From: Fidelibacterota bacterium SCGC AAA160-B08
GTDB taxonomy: Bacteria; Fidelibacterota; Marinisomatia; Marinisomatales; Marinisomataceae
DNA length: 14,753 bases
Assembly (NCBI GenBank): GCA_000402755.1
Contig: AQSD01000014.1
Span: 1-14,753 of the forward strand
Reading direction: 5' to 3'
The position numbers were made by a program, and so were the translations under genes. The number at the start of each line of letters is the position of its first letter. The first letter of the stretch is position 1. The notes beneath the pieces are model-generated. The model did not search any database. It saw only the letters and a program-made list of their open reading frames with translations, and was not told the origin of the DNA. This document shows positions 1 to 6,254 of the stretch, in pieces.

Positions 1-1070
1 GGCAAAAAGATATAGATAATGCGGCGTTAGCAATTGTGAATGCTAAGAAACCTATTATATTACTTGGAAACCAAGTCACGCAGAACAAAGAAGCTTTGCC
101 GCAATTTATTAAGAGTTTAAACAAGCTTTCTATTCCTACGTATACATCGGGTATGTCACGAGGCTGTTTTAGCGACAAAGATACATTCTTTATGCGTCAT
201 AATCGTAAGCATGCTTTGAAGAATGCTGATGTTGTAGTAACTGTAGGAGTGCCACTAGATTTTCGTTTGGGTTATGGATTTTCTATTAATGCAAAAGCAA
301 AAATTATTGCAATCAATAAAAGTAAGATAGATATGAAGAAGAATAGAAAACCTTTTATTGGTATTCAAGGAGATCCAACACGAGCAATATGTGAAATTGC
401 CAAAGTGGTTAATCCTCCAAAATGTGAAGAGTGGACAAAAGAGTTAAATATTCTTGAACAGAATCGTGATAATGAAATTATACAGCAATCTAATATGCCA
501 ACAGATTTTGTTAATCCAATCAAATTATGTACTACTATTAATAATTTTCTAGACGATGATAGTATTCTAATAGCGGATGGCGGAGATTTTGTAGGTACAG
601 CATCATATGTTGTACGACCTAGAGGACCTTTAAGTTGGTTAGATCCAGGGCCGTTTGGAACGCTAGGTGTTGGAGGCGGATTTGCTTTAGGAGCAAAAAG
701 CGCATATAAGAATAAAGAAGTTTGGATTATTTATGGAGATGGAGCTTGTGCATTTAGCTTAGCTGAATTTGATACATTTGTTCGTCATAAATTACCCGTT
801 ATTGCTATCGTAGGAAACGATGCTTCATGGCAACAAATTGCCCGAGAACAGGTTGATATGCTCGGAAGTCCAATAGGAACAAATCTTGCCAATACAGCCT
901 ATCATCAAGTAGCAATCGGATACGGTGGAAAAGGTTATGCTGTGGATGATCCTGATAAATTAGAAGGCGTATTATTGCAAGCAAAAGAAGATGTAAAAAA
1001 TGGACATCCAGTATTAGTGAATGTTCGTATTGGAAAAACAAATTTTCGGAAAGGATCTATATCAGTATGA
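1..1070 (+). CDS. 2-hydroxyacyl-CoA lyase / ILVBL-like thiamine-diphosphate enzyme (5' partial)
   Basis: This is the C-terminal part of a thiamine diphosphate (ThDP) enzyme; about 355 residues are visible. The frame is open to the window edge (first full codon at base 3), so the GTG at 36 is an internal Val codon, not a start. The family is about 550 residues, so the N-terminal Pyr domain with the catalytic Glu is missing. The visible part covers the middle domain and the ThDP-binding domain. The cofactor motif runs from GDG (735-743) to the N-D pair at 816-821, with the segment EFDTFVRHKLPV between. The stretches RGPLSWLDPGPFGTLGVG and the C-terminal GHPVLVN...R-GSI-V pattern resemble human ILVBL/HACL2 as I remember it more than acetolactate synthase. 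Expected activity is cleavage or formation of 2-hydroxyacyl-CoA C-C bonds. Acetolactate synthase or oxalyl-CoA decarboxylase remain alternatives. It overlaps the next gene by 4 bases (ATGA). Confidence 0.85.
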   Translation, partial: QKDIDNAALAIVNAKKPIILLGNQVTQNKEALPQFIKSLNKLSIPTYTSGMSRGCFSDKDTFFMRHNRKHALKNADVVVTVGVPLDFRLGYGFSINAKAKIIAINKSKIDMKKNRKPFIGIQGDPTRAICEIAKVVNPPKCEEWTKELNILEQNRDNEIIQQSNMPTDFVNPIKLCTTINNFLDDDSILIADGGDFVGTASYVVRPRGPLSWLDPGPFGTLGVGGGFALGAKSAYKNKEVWIIYGDGACAFSLAEFDTFVRHKLPVIAIVGNDASWQQIAREQVDMLGSPIGTNLANTAYHQVAIGYGGKGYAVDDPDKLEGVLLQAKEDVKNGHPVLVNVRIGKTNFRKGSISV

Positions 1071-1438
1071 TTGATAAAATTAAATTTATAACTATTCTAT
1101 TAATGTCATGTTTTTATATGAATGTTGGAGTGAAGCATTTTATTGAACCGGAATGGTTTATACAAATTATGCCACCTAATTTTCCGTTTCATTTAGCTTC
1201 AGTGTATATTAGCGGATTTTTCGAAGTTTCACTGGGTTTCTTGCTATTGATACCTAAAACACGATATTATGCTGCGTGGGGGCTTATTTTGCTCTTAATT
1301 GCAGTATTCCCAGCTAATATCTACCTTGCTTTAACCAATGGAGATGCAATGGGTACTACAGCGGCAATTGCATGGGGAAGACTTCCATTTCAATTTCTAT
1401 TTATTGGATTAGCCTATTGGCATTCAAAAGATGTTTGA
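1067..1438 (+). CDS. DoxX-like small integral membrane protein
   Basis: The protein has 123 residues and about four hydrophobic segments (near residues 5-25, 45-62, 67-90 and 100-117). It carries a conserved-looking N-terminal stretch, GVKHFIEPEWFIQIMPP, followed by a Gly/Glu-containing helix (GFFEVSLGFLLLIP). This layout matches the DoxX/DoxX-like superfamily of four-helix inner-membrane proteins, whose biochemical role is generally unclear. The ATG overlaps the stop of the upstream thiamine-diphosphate lyase (ATGA at 1067-1070), so the two are probably translationally coupled and co-transcribed. No catalytic residues can be assigned. Confidence is high that it is a membrane protein and moderate for the family name. 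Confidence 0.75.
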   Translation: MIDKIKFITILLMSCFYMNVGVKHFIEPEWFIQIMPPNFPFHLASVYISGFFEVSLGFLLLIPKTRYYAAWGLILLLIAVFPANIYLALTNGDAMGTTAAIAWGRLPFQFLFIGLAYWHSKDV

Positions 1439-1501
1439 AAAAGTATTAAATAAGGTCATGCATTTTTTTGCTTGGCTTATTATTAATTCAAAAGATAAAT
1501 A

Positions 1502-1507
1502 AAGGAG
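1502..1507 (+). promoter_or_regulatory. Shine-Dalgarno site of first SDR gene
   Basis: AAGGAG lies 6 bases before the ATG at 1514 and fixes the start ahead of the signal-like N-terminus. Confidence 0.7.
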
Positions 1508-1513
1508 TTTAAA

Positions 1514-2380
1514 ATGTTAAAAAAGATTTTACTATCATTGCTCATGGTTGGATTTGTATCAGCAAATACACCGAAGGTTATATTAATTACTGGAACTGCA
1601 TTAGGTATTGGAAAGTCTACTGCAGAATACTTAATTGATAAAGGTCATATTGTTTACGGGGGAGACATTCTTGTCGAAGAAAATCTCTATTTAAATGATA
1701 TTGGAGGAATAGCGCTTGAGATGGATGTCACTAATCAAGAGCATATTGATAAAGCAGTTCAGCAAATCATTAATGAGCATGGAAGAATTGATGTTCTAGT
1801 AAATAATGCTGGTTTGGGCGTATATGGAGCTATTGAAGAAGTAACTATGGAGGACGCTTATTATCAGTATGATGTTAATTTGTTTGGATTAGCTAGAGTT
1901 ACAAAATCAGTACTTCCTCATATGAGAAAGCAAAAGAGTGGAACGATAATTAATATTAGTTCAGTGTTAGGAGAAACTTATGGTCCTTTAGCAGGATGGT
2001 ATTTGTCAAGCAAGCATGCACTAGAAGGTTGGTCAGATGCATTAAGAGTAGAATTAAAAGAATTTGATATTGATGTAGTTATTGTGCAGCCTGGAGCTAT
2101 AAATACTAATTTTTTTAATGTTTCGGGAAGTTATTTAGATAAATACAGAGAAGATTCTAATTATCTACATTTGTATGGACAACCGGTTACTGATTCAGAA
2201 AGCTCAGTTCTCTCAAATCAATCCGATCCAATTGTAATTGCAAAAGTAATAAATAAAGCAATAAATGCTCGTAATCCAAAAACTAGATATGCTGCTGGAG
2301 CTTACAGTAAGCTGGGTAAATTTTTAAGACGAATTATGACAGATAAAATGTTCGATAGATTCATTCTTTTTATTAATTGA
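1514..2380 (+). CDS. Short-chain dehydrogenase/reductase with N-terminal export signal (paralogue 1)
   Basis: This is a classical SDR of 288 residues. Visible motifs are the cofactor-binding TGTALGIG (26-33), NNAG (97-100), catalytic Asn122, Ser150, Tyr163 and Lys167 (YLSSK). An Asp at the end of the second beta strand (D51, in GGDI) suggests NAD(H) rather than NADP(H). The first 17 residues (MLKKILLSLLMVGFVSA) have the shape of a Sec signal peptide or N-terminal anchor. That is unusual for this cytosolic Rossmann family, although eukaryotic retinol and hydroxysteroid dehydrogenases carry anchors. The substrate cannot be told from sequence; a hydrophobic alcohol or ketone is a guess from the resemblance to retinol/17-beta-HSD-like SDRs. 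Its tandem paralogue starts about 25 bases downstream and the two are likely one operon. Confidence 0.88.
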   Translation: MLKKILLSLLMVGFVSANTPKVILITGTALGIGKSTAEYLIDKGHIVYGGDILVEENLYLNDIGGIALEMDVTNQEHIDKAVQQIINEHGRIDVLVNNAGLGVYGAIEEVTMEDAYYQYDVNLFGLARVTKSVLPHMRKQKSGTIINISSVLGETYGPLAGWYLSSKHALEGWSDALRVELKEFDIDVVIVQPGAINTNFFNVSGSYLDKYREDSNYLHLYGQPVTDSESSVLSNQSDPIVIAKVINKAINARNPKTRYAAGAYSKLGKFLRRIMTDKMFDRFILFIN

Positions 2381-2393
2381 TTCAAAAAAGAGA

Positions 2394-2399
2394 AGGAGG
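2394..2399 (+). promoter_or_regulatory. Shine-Dalgarno site deciding start of second SDR gene
   Basis: AGGAGG lies 5 bases before the ATG at 2405. An in-frame GTG at 2399 overlaps this motif and is therefore rejected as the start. Confidence 0.75.
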
Positions 2400-2404
2400 T
2401 GTAT

Positions 2405-3274
2405 ATGTTTAAAAAATTTATTATATCAATGTTACTTATTGGAAGTGTTTTTGCAGTTGATAAACAAAAAGTTGTATTAATTACAGGTACCGCTCATGGT
2501 ATCGGAAAATCTACTGCTCAATATTTAATTGATAAAGGACATATTGTTTATGGTGGAGATATCCTGATTCAAGAAAATCAATATTTGAACGACATTGGTG
2601 GAATTTCATTAGAAATGGACGTAACAAAACAAGATCATGTCGATAATGCTATTGCACAAATAATTGCGGAACAGGGTAGGATAGACGTATTGGTGAACAA
2701 TGCTGGAATTGCTGTTGGTAGTGCTATTGAGGATGTATCAATGGAGGATGCGATGTATCAGTTTGAAGTAAATTTATTTGGTATTGGTAGAACTGTTAAA
2801 GCAGTATTGCCGCACATGCGAGATCAAGGAAACGGGACTATTATCAATATTTCTTCAGTGTTAGGTAAAGCATATAACCCTCTTTATGGATGGTACGTTT
2901 CATCGAAACATGCTCTTGAAGGTTGGTCTGATGTACTTAGACTGGAAGTAAAACAGTTCGGAGTAGATGTAGTAATCATTGAGCCAGGCATGATCAAAAC
3001 AAACATCGGCAATTATTCAGCAAAATATTTTGAAAAATATAGTAAAAACTCAGAATATAAAAATTTCTATGGCTCTCCAGATGATTCAGAAGAAAGTAGC
3101 TTTGGCGATTATTCTGATCCGATAGTAATAGCGAAAGTCATTGAAAAAGCAATAAGTGCTAAAAATCCTAAAACAAGGTACTCGGCTGGTGCATATAGCT
3201 GGATACTTTTAACAATGAGAAGTATATTACCGGACAAATGGTTTGATAGCTTGATTGTAAAGGTTACAGGTTAA
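2405..3274 (+). CDS. Short-chain dehydrogenase/reductase with N-terminal export signal (paralogue 2)
   Basis: This 289-residue SDR is collinear with the gene just upstream and very similar to it, so it is a tandem duplicate. Motifs are TGTAHGIG (27-34), NNAG (98-101), Asn123, Ser151, Tyr164 and Lys168 (YVSSK), so the catalytic tetrad is complete. The N-terminus MFKKFIISMLLIGSVFA again looks like a signal peptide or anchor; its sequence differs from paralogue 1 but its character is kept, which suggests that membrane targeting is selected for. The copies diverge most in the substrate-binding segment after the PG motif (about residues 200-235) and at the C-terminus, so substrate preferences may differ. 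A tRNA gene follows 19 bases after the stop. Confidence 0.88.
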   Translation: MFKKFIISMLLIGSVFAVDKQKVVLITGTAHGIGKSTAQYLIDKGHIVYGGDILIQENQYLNDIGGISLEMDVTKQDHVDNAIAQIIAEQGRIDVLVNNAGIAVGSAIEDVSMEDAMYQFEVNLFGIGRTVKAVLPHMRDQGNGTIINISSVLGKAYNPLYGWYVSSKHALEGWSDVLRLEVKQFGVDVVIIEPGMIKTNIGNYSAKYFEKYSKNSEYKNFYGSPDDSEESSFGDYSDPIVIAKVIEKAISAKNPKTRYSAGAYSWILLTMRSILPDKWFDSLIVKVTG

Positions 3275-3293
3275 GCTATAGTTTAAAAATTGG

Positions 3294-3367
3294 GGGCGAT
3301 TAGCTCAGTTGGTTAGAGCATCTGCTCGACATGTAGAGGGTCGGGAGTTCGAATCTCTCATCGCCCA
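3294..3367 (+). tRNA. tRNA-Val (anticodon GAC), with C at position 33
   Basis: A full cloverleaf can be folded over 74 bases. The acceptor stem GGGCGAT/ATCGCCC pairs perfectly. The D stem is GCTC/GAGC with a GG-containing loop. The anticodon stem is TCTGC/GTAGA (one G-U) with loop TCGACAT at 3326-3332 and anticodon GAC at 3328-3330. The variable loop is 5 bases, the T stem is GGGAG/CTCTC and the T loop is TTCGAAT. The discriminator is A, as usual for valine. The 3' CCA is not encoded (CTT follows). Base 33, before the anticodon, is C instead of the near-universal U. The tRNA fold is secure; the amino-acid call rests on the anticodon. Confidence 0.93.
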
Positions 3368-3381
3368 CTTCCAATTAAAAC

Positions 3382-3411
3382 GTAAAGTGAGCTTTACATT
3401 CGACACTTTTT
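3382..3411 (+). terminator. Possible weak hairpin terminator after tRNA-Val
   Basis: Two overlapping inverted repeats lie between the tRNA and the next gene: GTAAAG (3382-3387) with CTTTAC (3392-3397), and AAAGTG (3384-3389) with CACTTT (3404-3409), the latter running into a short T tract. The two stems exclude each other. The stems are short and poor in GC, so this is only a candidate. Confidence 0.3.
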
Positions 3412-3428
3412 AGCATATATTTAATATC

Positions 3429-5114
3429 ATGAAATTCAAAAAAATAATAATATACTTATTTCTATCAATTACTTTGCTGCAAGCACAAAGTAAATCCTAC
3501 AAAATTCTGAGTACAACTATTGAATCAAATATCCTGAAAGAGGGTATAGTTGAAATCCAAGAAACAAGAGTGTTTAGTTTCAAAGGAACCTATTCTTTTG
3601 TTTACAAAGATATTCGTAAAAAAGGGTATGATCAATTGTATGATATTCAAGTACTTGAAGGAGATAAACCTTACTTAAATACTGAAATTGAAAAAGAGGG
3701 AAATTTTAGAATTGAATCAAGAGGTAAATATTACCGTATTTATTGGTATCACTCGTCAAAGGATGAGGAAAAAACATTTACATTAAGGTATAAGCTAAAG
3801 AATCCTTTTATGGTCGGAAAAACAGACGCACAGTTTCGTTGGGTGTATTTAGATAATAAATTTGACAAGCGCCCTGGAAGGTTAAATTTGATACAAAGAT
3901 TTGATGGCGATATTGATAGCAATGCGCTTTATTACTCTATAGAAAAGCCAATTAGATCTAAGAAATATCAATCTTCAATAAAAGAGAATGGTACTTTTGA
4001 ATTGTATTCTGATTCTTTTACTAAGAATACTGTTTTACAGTTACGTACAATATTTCCGACTTCATACTTATCAAATTCACCTATCAATAATGAGGAATTT
4101 TCTCTTGCTGGATTACTGTTAGAGGAGAGAAATCAAAGATTGGCTATTTATGGTATTATTGCAATGGCGCTTTTTTCTTTATTGATTGGATTAAACTTTA
4201 TTAGAAAATACTTGATTGATCATAAAGTAGAAATTAATGATGATTCAAGCTTTGCAGAATTTCCATCCAACCATCATCCAGTGTTAATAGGATGGCTTTT
4301 ATGGCGACATCCAAGCGTTAGTGCGACAGGTATTCTTGGAACTTTATTCGAGTTAGCAAGTAAGAAAAAAGTTCATCTTGAGACGGTTGAGTCGGGTAAG
4401 TGGATTTTTAAATCAAAGAAATTAAAAGTTGATGTTATCAATCCGGATACATCTAATTTATCTAATAGTTTTTCAAAATTACTGCTTGATAGAATTTTAA
4501 CAATCGGAACTAGCACTTATTTCTCAAAAATATGGCTTAAATATTCATTCTCTCATTCCAAGTGGAAACAAAATCGTACAAAAAAAATTAAGGAATTAGG
4601 ATGGTTAGATACTTCTGGAGATCAAGAAAGAACTAATCTCATCCTACTCCAGGTAATTATATTTTTTTTAATAATTGGATTAAGTATTTTTTACGGAATA
4701 TTTTGGAGTATACTTTTTACCATTATACCATCAACAATGCTACTGATGATTGCCTTGGGGTCCAGACTTACTAAAGAGGGTCAAGAATTGTTTTTAAGGT
4801 GGTGTGCATTTGGAGATGCGCTCAAAAAAAATAAGTTAAATATACAAGGTTTTGAACCAGACCTTTTATTACAATACTGTATTATCATGGGTATGCATGG
4901 GGAAGAGCTTAAAAAGGTTATCAATACTGCAAATCAAGACGGAACATGCTATATGTGGTATGGAGGAAGCACTCCTTCTGATGTTTCTACTATCACTGCT
5001 GGTATTGCCGATATTGCAACGACTGGAACAGCTATTTCTGCATCATATGGTGGTGACGGCGGCGGCGGCGGCGGCGGTGGAGCTGGCGGCGGTGGTGGCG
5101 GTGGAGCTGGTTAG
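3429..5114 (+). CDS. DUF2207-type membrane protein with polyglycine C-terminus
   Basis: The protein has 561 residues. A Sec signal peptide covers about residues 1-19 (cleavage after LQA). An extracytoplasmic beta-rich domain follows (about 20-230) containing a Phe/Tyr-rich RKKGYD region. A membrane span lies at 238-257, then a cytoplasmic-type region (260-400), a hydrophobic pair (404-422 and 424-444), and a C-terminal region ending in an almost pure glycine tail (541-561). This architecture (signal peptide, N-terminal DUF2207 domain, spans, Gly-rich end) is that of the predicted membrane proteins of the YciQ/DUF2207 group, whose function is unknown. The start ATG has no clear Shine-Dalgarno motif but is the one that precedes the signal peptide. 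The glycine tail is encoded by a GC-rich GGC/GGT/GGA run that stands out in AT-rich DNA. Confidence 0.8.
   Translation: MKFKKIIIYLFLSITLLQAQSKSYKILSTTIESNILKEGIVEIQETRVFSFKGTYSFVYKDIRKKGYDQLYDIQVLEGDKPYLNTEIEKEGNFRIESRGKYYRIYWYHSSKDEEKTFTLRYKLKNPFMVGKTDAQFRWVYLDNKFDKRPGRLNLIQRFDGDIDSNALYYSIEKPIRSKKYQSSIKENGTFELYSDSFTKNTVLQLRTIFPTSYLSNSPINNEEFSLAGLLLEERNQRLAIYGIIAMALFSLLIGLNFIRKYLIDHKVEINDDSSFAEFPSNHHPVLIGWLLWRHPSVSATGILGTLFELASKKKVHLETVESGKWIFKSKKLKVDVINPDTSNLSNSFSKLLLDRILTIGTSTYFSKIWLKYSFSHSKWKQNRTKKIKELGWLDTSGDQERTNLILLQVIIFFLIIGLSIFYGIFWSILFTIIPSTMLLMIALGSRLTKEGQELFLRWCAFGDALKKNKLNIQGFEPDLLLQYCIIMGMHGEELKKVINTANQDGTCYMWYGGSTPSDVSTITAGIADIATTGTAISASYGGDGGGGGGGGAGGGGGGGAG
5056..5111 (+). repeat. 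GGC-rich trinucleotide tract with a duplicated 14-base unit
   Basis: The end of the DUF2207-type gene is a run of GGC/GGT/GGA codons. The 14-base unit GGCGGTGGAGCTGG occurs at 5073-5086 and again at 5097-5110. Length changes in whole triplets would keep the reading frame. Confidence 0.85.
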
Positions 5115-5210
5115 ATCATAGTAATCACGTCCTAATGATTGTTGAATTTTAACCTAAATCTTATTATTCCAATAGACATCTACTCTGAATAATCGTTAGA
5201 TTTGTTGATT

Positions 5211-5495
5211 ATGAAAAAAATACTAGTATCATTCTTAGTTCTCATTATTCTCAACTGTAGTGGTAGTAATGCTATAAGTAATGCAATTGATGAACTTCAA
5301 TGTGAGTGCGACACTGTAGAATCTGCAAGCAGTTATTCTAACGACTATGAATGGAGAGAATTATCTAGAGTAGCAACCTATGAAAATGATATTTTAGCTT
5401 CCTGCATAGATGTTACAATCACTGAATGGACAACCAAAGATGATGAAGATAGGGATGTTTTTAGAAAGATCGCTATCGACTGTTCAATTAATTAA
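5211..5495 (+). CDS. Small Cys-containing lipoprotein of unknown function
   Basis: The protein has 94 residues. It starts at the ATG at 5211 (MKKILVSF); an upstream in-frame TTG at 5202 gives no better N-terminus. A hydrophobic stretch ends in ILNC with Cys16 as the likely lipidated residue, followed by Ser-Gly-Ser. Asn just before the Cys is unusual for a lipobox, but the alkylsulfatase-like lipoprotein in this window has the same LNC. The mature part is acidic and has four further cysteines (in ECEC-like, ASC and DCS contexts), which would allow two disulfides. A C-terminal segment (ASCIDVTITEW...KIAIDCS) looks like paired beta strands. I do not recognise a family. It lies 96 bases downstream of the DUF2207-type gene, same strand. 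Confidence 0.7.
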   Translation: MKKILVSFLVLIILNCSGSNAISNAIDELQCECDTVESASSYSNDYEWRELSRVATYENDILASCIDVTITEWTTKDDEDRDVFRKIAIDCSIN

Positions 5496-5502
5496 TAGTT
5501 TT

Positions 5503-5535
5503 AAATTTTAATACTAATTTGATTATTTAAAATTT
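5503..5535. repeat. AT-only inverted repeat
   Basis: AAATTTTAA (5503-5511) and TTAAAATTT (5527-5535) are perfect 9-base inverted arms around a 15-base spacer, just after the small lipoprotein gene and before the tiny membrane ORFs. It could form a weak hairpin or mark a regulatory site; in DNA this AT-rich it may be chance. Confidence 0.4.
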
Positions 5536-5568
5536 CTTATTAAGATTTAGTAGGATTAATAAGAATAA

Positions 5569-5697
5569 ATGTTAAAAAAAGTAAACATATTAGCTGATAA
5601 ATTAATGTCAATTCTCGATACAGTTTTTGGGGGTATTATTGCTGTATTTTTTACCCTAATTATTGTATATATGTTATTAAATGGAGGTATTAATTAA
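5569..5697 (+). CDS. Tiny single-span membrane protein 1 (42 aa)
   Basis: Reading from the ATG gives 42 residues: a basic, amphipathic start (MLKKVNILADKLMSILD) and then one strongly hydrophobic segment (about residues 19-37) ending with LLNGGIN. It has N-in single-span character. The stop TAA shares its last base with the ATG of the next tiny ORF, and a GGAGGT ribosome-binding site for that next ORF sits inside this gene (5683-5688). That coupling is the best evidence that both are translated. I do not recognise a family. It is the first of four such ORFs in a row. Confidence 0.6.
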   Translation: MLKKVNILADKLMSILDTVFGGIIAVFFTLIIVYMLLNGGIN

Positions 5698-5801
5698 TGA
5701 ACGATATGATTGCTAGATTTGTGAGTTTTTGTCTAGATACAAAGTTTGTTATTCTTTTGATTATTATAGCATTTATTTTAAAAGTAACGAGTATTATTTA
5801 A
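5697..5801 (+). CDS. Tiny single-span membrane protein 2 (34 aa)
   Basis: The 34-residue product starts MNDMIARFVSFCLDTKF and continues into a hydrophobic helix rich in Ile and Leu (about residues 17-29), ending KVTSII. The ATG overlaps the stop of the preceding ORF by one base and has a GGAGGT site 8 bases upstream. Its small size and single helix resemble accessory subunits of membrane complexes, but no motif identifies a partner. Function unknown. Confidence 0.57.
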   Translation: MNDMIARFVSFCLDTKFVILLIIIAFILKVTSII

Positions 5802-5823
5802 AAATTAATTAAGGGGTAAAAAA

Positions 5824-6003
5824 ATGAATTCAAATACATGGTATTTAATGATGATAATTTCAATATTAATGGCAGTGTTATTATTTTTGAATATTGCTGG
5901 TTATGAAAATGCTGCTGATGCACGTCAAGTTGGCGTTTTTGTCGGTCTGTGGGCACCAACATTTGGTATATTAGGTGTTAGATCTCAATTAAACGAGAAA
6001 TAA
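5824..6003 (+). CDS. Small membrane protein with GLWAPT motif (59 aa)
   Basis: The ORF encodes 59 residues. A first hydrophobic segment lies at about 7-25, a short polar link containing YENAADARQ follows, then a second, glycine-containing segment GVFVGLWAPTFGILGV (about 37-52) and a polar end (RSQLNEK). The ATG has an AGGGG site 7 bases upstream (5812-5816). From memory, small hypothetical proteins with a similar FVGLWAPT-type segment occur in other aquatic bacteria, which supports a real conserved gene; this needs a search. Function unknown. Of the four tiny ORFs this is the most convincing by length, ribosome-binding site and internal pattern. Confidence 0.72.
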   Translation: MNSNTWYLMMIISILMAVLLFLNIAGYENAADARQVGVFVGLWAPTFGILGVRSQLNEK

Positions 6004-6016
6004 AGGAAAGACAACT

Positions 6017-6127
6017 ATGATTACTTGGGGTCCATTTACAATGCAACATGCAATAGAGATACCTATGTTATTTCTATGTATTCTATTTGTCGTCTTCATG
6101 GCTTTTAATATTGCTATGGATGAGTAG
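6017..6127 (+). CDS. Tiny single-span membrane protein 4 (36 aa)
   Basis: The product has 36 residues: a short amphipathic start with Trp, Gln and His (MITWGPFTMQHAIEIP), one hydrophobic helix (about 17-32) and an acidic end (MDE). An AAGGAA-like site lies about 7 bases before the ATG. The His just before the span could be a ligand, but the protein does not match light-harvesting, CydX or CcoQ-type small subunits well enough to name. It is the last of four consecutive tiny membrane ORFs on this strand, 13 bases after the GLWAPT protein. Confidence 0.6.
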   Translation: MITWGPFTMQHAIEIPMLFLCILFVVFMAFNIAMDE

Positions 6128-6172
6128 ATAAGTCTTACTTATTTATCTGCTAAAATCAAAAACATCTAGGAT

Positions 6173-6201
6173 TATACTTGCTATAGCTCAGCAATAGTAT
6201 A
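6173..6201 (+). promoter_or_regulatory. Hairpin in the leader upstream of the CADD-family gene
   Basis: TATACT (6173-6178) pairs with AGTATA (6196-6201), and the adjoining TGCT (6179-6182) pairs with AGCA (6190-6193). The loop is 7 bases and there is one AT bulge. No T tract follows, so it is not a standard terminator. It sits about 50 bases before the start at 6255 and could be an mRNA leader structure. Confidence 0.35.
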
Positions 6202-6254
6202 TAGATTCTAATTAGGTAGCCAACTAAAAATAACTAACTAAGGAGATATACTCT

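Noticed and set aside
805..1041. Minus-strand ORF inside the thiamine-diphosphate lyase gene
   Set aside because: Low-complexity antisense reading of a well-supported gene; no ribosome-binding site or domain.
1439..1513. 14-codon ORF starting at 1458
   Set aside because: Too short, no ribosome-binding site, not membrane-like.
4852..5121. Plus-strand ORF with an Ala/Val-rich end
   Set aside because: Alternate-frame reading of the DUF2207-type gene; the Ala run is the glycine-codon tract read in another frame.
6017..6127. Possible light-harvesting or cytochrome-oxidase small subunit
   Set aside because: Size and a His near one helix are suggestive, but the His is outside the span core and no photosynthesis or oxidase gene is nearby.
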